DNA of 64,000 nucleotides from UBA4736 sp002404015 (lineage in GTDB: Bacteria > Chloroflexota > Dormibacteria > Dormibacterales > Dormibacteraceae), in the NCBI GenBank assembly GCA_036747295.1, contig DAIOCN010000013.1, positions 10,036-74,035 on the forward strand. The letters are read 5' to 3'. Both the position numbers and the translations under genes were made by a program. This document shows, piece after piece, positions 60,120-64,000 of the stretch (within the stretch, counting starts at the first letter, position 1; every line of letters begins with the position of its first letter). The notes under the pieces were generated by a model. It did not search any database. It was not told where the DNA came from and saw nothing but the letters and a program-made list of their open reading frames with translations.

Positions 60120-60523
60120 GCCTCTTCCTCATCGTCTTCCTCATACTCGGCCAGCCCGTAGGCGCCGACCTTCAATACCTTGAGCGACAGCAGGGCGCAC
60201 TTCAGGCGAGCGGGGGAGATGTCGATCCCCAGCTCTTCCAGAACATCGTCCTTCCCGATCTTCTTCGCCTCTTCCAGCGGCATGCCCTTCAACCGCTCCG
60301 TGAGCAGCGACGCCGAGGCCTGCGAGATGGCGCATCCGCGGCCGTGAAAGCGCACGTCCTGGATGACGCCGTCGCTGACCGCGAAGTCCATGCCGACGAC
60401 GTCGCCGCAGAGCGGGTTGTTCTCCTCATGCGTGATGTCCGGGTGCTCCAGGCGCCCGAAGTTCCGCGGGTTCTTGTAGTGGTCGAGGATGTACTCGCGG
60501 TAGAACTGATCGTCGACGGCCAT
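60116..60523 (-). CDS. sufU: Fe-S scaffold / sulfur acceptor SufU
   Basis: 135 residues. YREYILDHYKNPRNFGRLEHPD, NNPLCGDVVGMDF, GRGCAISQASASLLTE and the third Cys in RLKCALLSLKVLK are the SufU signature, including the SufU-specific long insertion between the second and third cysteine. It takes sulfur from SufS or builds clusters. ATG start overlaps the sufS stop by 1 bp; ends in an acidic tail. Confidence 0.92.
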   Translation of the reverse strand: MAVDDQFYREYILDHYKNPRNFGRLEHPDITHEENNPLCGDVVGMDFAVSDGVIQDVRFHGRGCAISQASASLLTERLKGMPLEEAKKIGKDDVLEELGIDISPARLKCALLSLKVLKVGAYGLAEYEEDDEEEA

Positions 60524-61755
60524 CAGGCGAAGATCCTCTGGGCGTCCCGCACCGCCTCCACCAGGCGGTCGATCTCCTGCTTCTCCGTGTAGAAGTAGAA
60601 GGAGGCGCGGGCGGTGGCGGCCACGTCGAGGCGGGTCATCAGCGGCATCGCGCAGTGGTGGCCGGCGCGCAGCGCGACCTGGTGGCGGTCCGCGATGGTC
60701 GCCAGGTCATGGGGATGGATGCCCTCGACGTCGAATGACATCACGCCGGAGCGGCGGGCCGGAGGCGGGCCGAAGATCCGGATGCCGGGCAGCTCGCTCA
60801 GCGCCTCGTAGGCGTACCCGGTGAGGTCCACCTCGTGCTCGTGGATGGCCTCCAGTCCGATCCCGGCCACATAGTCGACGGCGGCGCCCAGCCCGATCAC
60901 CTCGGCAATCGGCTGGGTGCCGGCCTCGAACTTCCAGGGCAGGTCGTTGAAAGTGGTGCCCTCGACGGCGACGGTCCTGATCATGTCGCCGCCCGACTTG
61001 AACGGCGGCATCGCCTCGAGCAGCTCGCGCCGCCCGTAGAGGATGCCGATGCCGGTCGGCCCGCACATCTTGTGGCCGCCGAAAGCGTAGAAGTCGCAGC
61101 CGAGGTCGCGGACGTCGACGCCCAGGTGGGGAGCCCCCTGGGCGCCGTCGACCAGGACGGTCGCCCCGGCCGCCTTGGCCGCGGCAGTCATCGCCTTGGC
61201 CGGCGTGATCGTGCCCATCGCGTTGCTGACCTGTGTGAAGGCGACCAGCTTGGGGTTCTGCTCGAGCAGCGCCCGGAACTGGTCCTGGCGCAGCTCGCCG
61301 TTCTCGTCGATGTCCACGTACTCGACGCGGGCGCCCTGGCGGGCCGCCAGCAGCTGCCAAGGGACGATGTTGGAGTGGTGCTCCAGGAGGGTGAGGACGA
61401 TCAGGTCGCCGGCGCCGATGTTCTGCTCACCCCAGGAGCGGGCCACCAGGTTGATCGACTCGGTGGTGCCGCTGGTGTAGACGACCTCCTTCAGCGAGCG
61501 GGCGTTGATGAAGCGCTTGACCTTCTCGCGCGCGCCTTCGTAGTGCTCCGTCGCCTGCTCCGCGAACGAGTAGGCGGCGCGATGGATGTTGGAGTTGAAC
61601 TTGAAGTAGTACTCCTCCATCGCCTCGATCACCTGGCGCGGGCGTTGGGACGTGTTCGAGCTGTCCAGGTAGGCGACGCCCGTCTCGAAGATCGGGAAAT
61701 CGGCCCGGATGGCGGCCGTGTCCAGAGCCCTACCTCTCGATGTAGACGTTGCCAT
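60523..61755 (-). CDS. sufS: Cysteine desulfurase SufS
   Basis: 410 residues, type II desulfurase. TSGTTESINLVA, ALEHHSN-like LLEHHSNIVPW, FGGHKMCGPTG (PLP Lys), and the active-site Cys in RAGHHCAMPLM are present. It moves sulfur from cysteine to SufU. ATG start; overlaps the Rieske gene by 26 bp. All catalytic residues are intact. Confidence 0.93.
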   Translation of the reverse strand: MATSTSRGRALDTAAIRADFPIFETGVAYLDSSNTSQRPRQVIEAMEEYYFKFNSNIHRAAYSFAEQATEHYEGAREKVKRFINARSLKEVVYTSGTTESINLVARSWGEQNIGAGDLIVLTLLEHHSNIVPWQLLAARQGARVEYVDIDENGELRQDQFRALLEQNPKLVAFTQVSNAMGTITPAKAMTAAAKAAGATVLVDGAQGAPHLGVDVRDLGCDFYAFGGHKMCGPTGIGILYGRRELLEAMPPFKSGGDMIRTVAVEGTTFNDLPWKFEAGTQPIAEVIGLGAAVDYVAGIGLEAIHEHEVDLTGYAYEALSELPGIRIFGPPPARRSGVMSFDVEGIHPHDLATIADRHQVALRAGHHCAMPLMTRLDVAATARASFYFYTEKQEIDRLVEAVRDAQRIFA

Positions 61756-62038
61756 CTTCGACCTTCACCTCGTACGTCTTGGCCGGGATCACTGCGGGCA
61801 GGCCGGTGACGGCGCCCGTTCTCAGGTTGAAACGCGAGCCGTGCTGCGGACACTCCACCTGGAGGTCCCACAGCTCGCCTTCCGACAGGAAGTAGAACTC
61901 GTGGGTGCAGATGTCGCTGATCGCGTAGAAGTTGCCGTCCTCGGCGTGCGCCAGGCAGACCGGCTCACCATCAACGTCGACGGAGCGCATCGACTCGACC
62001 GGGATCTCGTCGACGCTGGCGACCCGCTGCCTAGCCAA
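61730..62038 (-). CDS. Rieske [2Fe-2S] ferredoxin-like protein
   Basis: 102 residues. The Rieske cluster motifs are DICTHEFYF (Cys-Thr-His) and VECPQHGSRF (Cys-Pro-x-His). This resembles the ferredoxin subunits of non-heme oxygenases; in SUF operons it may serve as an electron carrier or a client protein. TTG start overlapping the sufD stop by 8 bp. Confidence 0.88.
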   Translation of the reverse strand: MARQRVASVDEIPVESMRSVDVDGEPVCLAHAEDGNFYAISDICTHEFYFLSEGELWDLQVECPQHGSRFNLRTGAVTGLPAVIPAKTYEVKVEDGNVYIER

Positions 62039-63299
62039 GGCGCGCCTCCAGTTCCTCCTCGACCAGGTCGCGTGCCTGCTGGACCGGGATGCGGTCCAGG
62101 ACCTCGCCGAAAAAGCCGCGGACGACCATCTGCTCCGCCTGGTCGCGGGGGATGCCCCGGCTCTCCAGGTAGAAGAGGTGCTCGGGGTCGATCGGAGCCA
62201 CGGTCGCGCCGTGGGTGCAGCGAACGTCGTTGTTGAGGATCTCGAGCATCGGGATCGAGTCGGCCTTGGCGTTCTCGGATAGCAGCAGGTTGCGGTTGGC
62301 CTGGTAGGCGTCCGAGCGCTGGGCCCCCTTCTCGATCCGGATGAGGCCCGCGTACAGGCTTCGAGACGTGTCTCGCAGCGCTCCCTTGAAGAGCAGGTCC
62401 GAGGTGGTGTCGCCCACCCGGTGCTCCTGGAGTGTGTGGAAGTCGAAAAACTGCTTGCCGGTGCCGAAGAACAGGCCCTTCAGCTCGGCCGACGCTCCGC
62501 GGCCGACCAGGCTGGCCTCGACCCGGGTCTTCGCGAAACCGCCGCCCAGTGCCACGTTCACGAGCCGCACTGTCGCCTCCTGGGCGGCGGACACGCGCTG
62601 CTCCGCGAAGACCCAGGCGTGGCTGCCCCAGCGCTGGAGCGAGAGGTAGCCCACGTTCGAGCCCTCCCCCGCGAACACCTCCGCCGAGCCGCTCGCCAGC
62701 GCCGGCTGGTCGAGGCTGGGCGACAGGAACTCGTCCACGTAGTTGAAGGAGCTGCCCCGGCCGGCCACCACCAGGGTGTGGGGGAGCACCGCGGCGCCGC
62801 CGCCCGACGACCAGAACTGGCTGACGATCGGCTTCTCGATCGCCACCCCGTCCGGGACGTACAGGAAGGTGCCGCCGCTGAAAAGGGCGACCTGCAAGGC
62901 GTTGAGCTTGTCCCTCTCGGCCCGGACCTCGCTGAAGAGCCGCGACCGCACCAGGTCGGGATGCTCGCGGGCGGCCTCCGTCAGGGGCATGAAGATCACG
63001 CCCCGCCGGGCCAGCTCAGGGTCCAGCTCGACCTGGCCGGGCTCGGAGCCGCGCTGGCGGAGCACACCCGCGGTGTCCGCGATGGGATCCGCCGGCGCGG
63101 CGCCGTTGGCGCGCTCGAAGGCCTCGAAGGAGTCGAGGTCGAGGCCGCGCAGGTCGGTGCGCCGCCACTCCTCCTCGCTGCGCGAGGGCAGCGGCTGCCG
63201 CTCGTACGCCTCGAACGCGGCCAGGCGCTGGGCGCGCAGCCAGTCGGGTTCCCCGTGGAGGTCGCTCAGCTCCTCCACGGACCTCTTGGTGAAGGACAT
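62031..63299 (-). CDS. sufD: SUF scaffold protein SufD
   Basis: 422 residues. SRSEEEWRRTDLRGLDL in the N-terminal half and a beta-helix C-terminal half with FHTLQEHRVGDTTSDLLFKGALRDTSRSLYAGLI and DVRCTHGATVAPIDPEHLFYLESRGI are typical of SufD. It forms the SufBCD scaffold with SufB. ATG start two bases after the sufB stop region. Confidence 0.92.
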   Translation of the reverse strand: MSFTKRSVEELSDLHGEPDWLRAQRLAAFEAYERQPLPSRSEEEWRRTDLRGLDLDSFEAFERANGAAPADPIADTAGVLRQRGSEPGQVELDPELARRGVIFMPLTEAAREHPDLVRSRLFSEVRAERDKLNALQVALFSGGTFLYVPDGVAIEKPIVSQFWSSGGGAAVLPHTLVVAGRGSSFNYVDEFLSPSLDQPALASGSAEVFAGEGSNVGYLSLQRWGSHAWVFAEQRVSAAQEATVRLVNVALGGGFAKTRVEASLVGRGASAELKGLFFGTGKQFFDFHTLQEHRVGDTTSDLLFKGALRDTSRSLYAGLIRIEKGAQRSDAYQANRNLLLSENAKADSIPMLEILNNDVRCTHGATVAPIDPEHLFYLESRGIPRDQAEQMVVRGFFGEVLDRIPVQQARDLVEEELEARLG

Positions 63300-63301
63300 G
63301 C

Positions 63302-64000
63302 CTAGCCTACCGAGCCCTCCATCTCGAGCTGGATCAATCGGTTGAGCTCGACCGCGTACTCCAGCGGCAGCTCCTTCGTGAAAGGCTCGATGAAGCCGTT
63401 CACGATCATCGTCTCGGCCTCCGCCAGGGGGATGCCCCGACTCATCAGGTAGAACAGCTGCTCATCCGACACCTTGGAGACGGTCGCCTCGTGGCCGATG
63501 TTGACCAGGTTGGCGTCGCACTCGATGTAGGGGTAGGTGTCGGAGATCGAGTTGTCGTCCAGGAGCAGCGCATCGCACTTCACGAAGGACTTCACGTTCT
63601 TCGCGTTCGGGTAGACCTTGATCAGGCCTCGATAGGAGGTGCGTCCACCCGCCTTGGAGATCGACTTGGAGGTGATGGTCGAGGTCGTGTTGGGCGCGAC
63701 ATGGACCATCTTGCCGCCGGCGTCCTGGTGCTGGCCCTTGCCGGCGAAGGCCACCGAGAGCACGTCGCCCTTGGCGCCGGGCTCCATCAGGTAGACCGAG
63801 GGGTACTTCATCGTGATCTGCGAGCCGAGGTTGCCGTCGACCCACTCCATGGTCGCGTTCTCGTAGGCGACCGCCCGCTTGGTCACCAGGTTGAAGACGT
63901 TGGTGGACCAGTTCTGGATGGTCGTGTAGCGACAGCGGGCGCCCTTCTTGACGATGATCTCGACCACCGCCGAGTGCAGCGAGTCGGTCGTGTAGATGGG
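63302..64000 (-). CDS. sufB: SUF scaffold protein SufB, C-terminal part
   Basis: The last 232 residues are in the window; the gene continues past the right edge. It shows CRYTTIQNWSTNVFNLVTKRA, ENATMEWVDGNLGSQITMKYPS, YIECDANLVNIGHEATVSKVSDEQLFYL and a C-terminal RLIQLEMEGSVG, all near-invariant in SufB. SufC is not seen between sufB and the downstream genes and must lie upstream, outside the window, if present. Confidence 0.93.
   Translation of the reverse strand, partial: PIYTTDSLHSAVVEIIVKKGARCRYTTIQNWSTNVFNLVTKRAVAYENATMEWVDGNLGSQITMKYPSVYLMEPGAKGDVLSVAFAGKGQHQDAGGKMVHVAPNTTSTITSKSISKAGGRTSYRGLIKVYPNAKNVKSFVKCDALLLDDNSISDTYPYIECDANLVNIGHEATVSKVSDEQLFYLMSRGIPLAEAETMIVNGFIEPFTKELPLEYAVELNRLIQLEMEGSVG

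Overview
The window is a high-GC (about two thirds G+C by eye), gene-dense bacterial chromosome segment. Genes often overlap by 4 bp and GTG and TTG starts are frequent. It carries an LCP protein, a PBP1A, an HspR-like MerR regulator, a Ski2/HelY-type helicase, a DUF2342-type metalloprotease and a SufBDSU operon with Rieske and rhodanese genes. Together these suggest a Terrabacteria lineage: Actinomycetota, Chloroflexota or Candidatus Dormibacterota. No rRNA or tRNA was seen, so the phylum is an inference. No phage, integrase, transposase or CRISPR array is visible. It reads as ordinary core chromosome punctuated by intergenic repeats.

Layout, left to right. (1) 0-8.4 kb: end of an L-2-hydroxyglutarate oxidase, Maf, an NCS1 permease divergent from a cytosine deaminase operon (codA, MBL hydrolase, tartrate/D-malate dehydrogenase, esterase), then an LCP wall protein with a TolB-like propeller. 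(2) 8.5-17.2 kb: acyl-CoA carboxylase beta subunit with enoyl-CoA hydratase, MntP, CPBP protease, trehalose synthesis (GT20 synthase and OtsB), PBP1A. (3) 17.2-26.3 kb: repeats, HspR-like regulator, two zinc-ribbon mini-proteins plus a metalloprotease, two SDR proteins, a large helicase, CoA-transferase, DUF503. (4) 26.3-38.8 kb: a dipeptide/oligopeptide ABC importer (Dpp-like) running into two tandem M20 dipeptidases, pyrE, a dihydroorotase/allantoinase-like amidohydrolase, and a beta-lactamase-fold protein. (5) 38.8-49.2 kb: MBL hydrolase, lone ParA with partner, membrane proteins, MFS transporter, arginase-family enzyme, FAD oxidase, ThpR, GlcG/HbpS, SDR, then a 730-bp repeat-filled convergent gap. 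(6) 49.2-54.8 kb: 2-oxoacid dehydrogenase operon (lpdA, fused E1 alpha-beta, E2, ACT protein). (7) 54.9-64 kb: two GT87-like membrane proteins, citrate synthase, a cation efflux protein and the SUF operon running off the right edge.

Three patterns go beyond gene content. First, a ~180-bp element is present twice (33515-33697 and 58265-58449). Its 117-bp core is identical, and each copy fills the gap before a gene (M20 peptidase, citrate synthase). It encodes the same ~60-residue peptide, whose stop overlaps the downstream start codon. Second, a family of hairpin-flanked intergenic repeats fills every long convergent gap. Third, many genes have a TAnnnT hexamer 6-12 nt before the start codon, which suggests widespread leaderless or near-leaderless transcription.

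The Dpp importer and M20 peptidases form a likely peptide uptake and hydrolysis unit. The E1/E2/E3 operon, citrate synthase and the SUF system supply central metabolism and Fe-S clusters. All functions are read from motifs and remembered family features; no searches were run.
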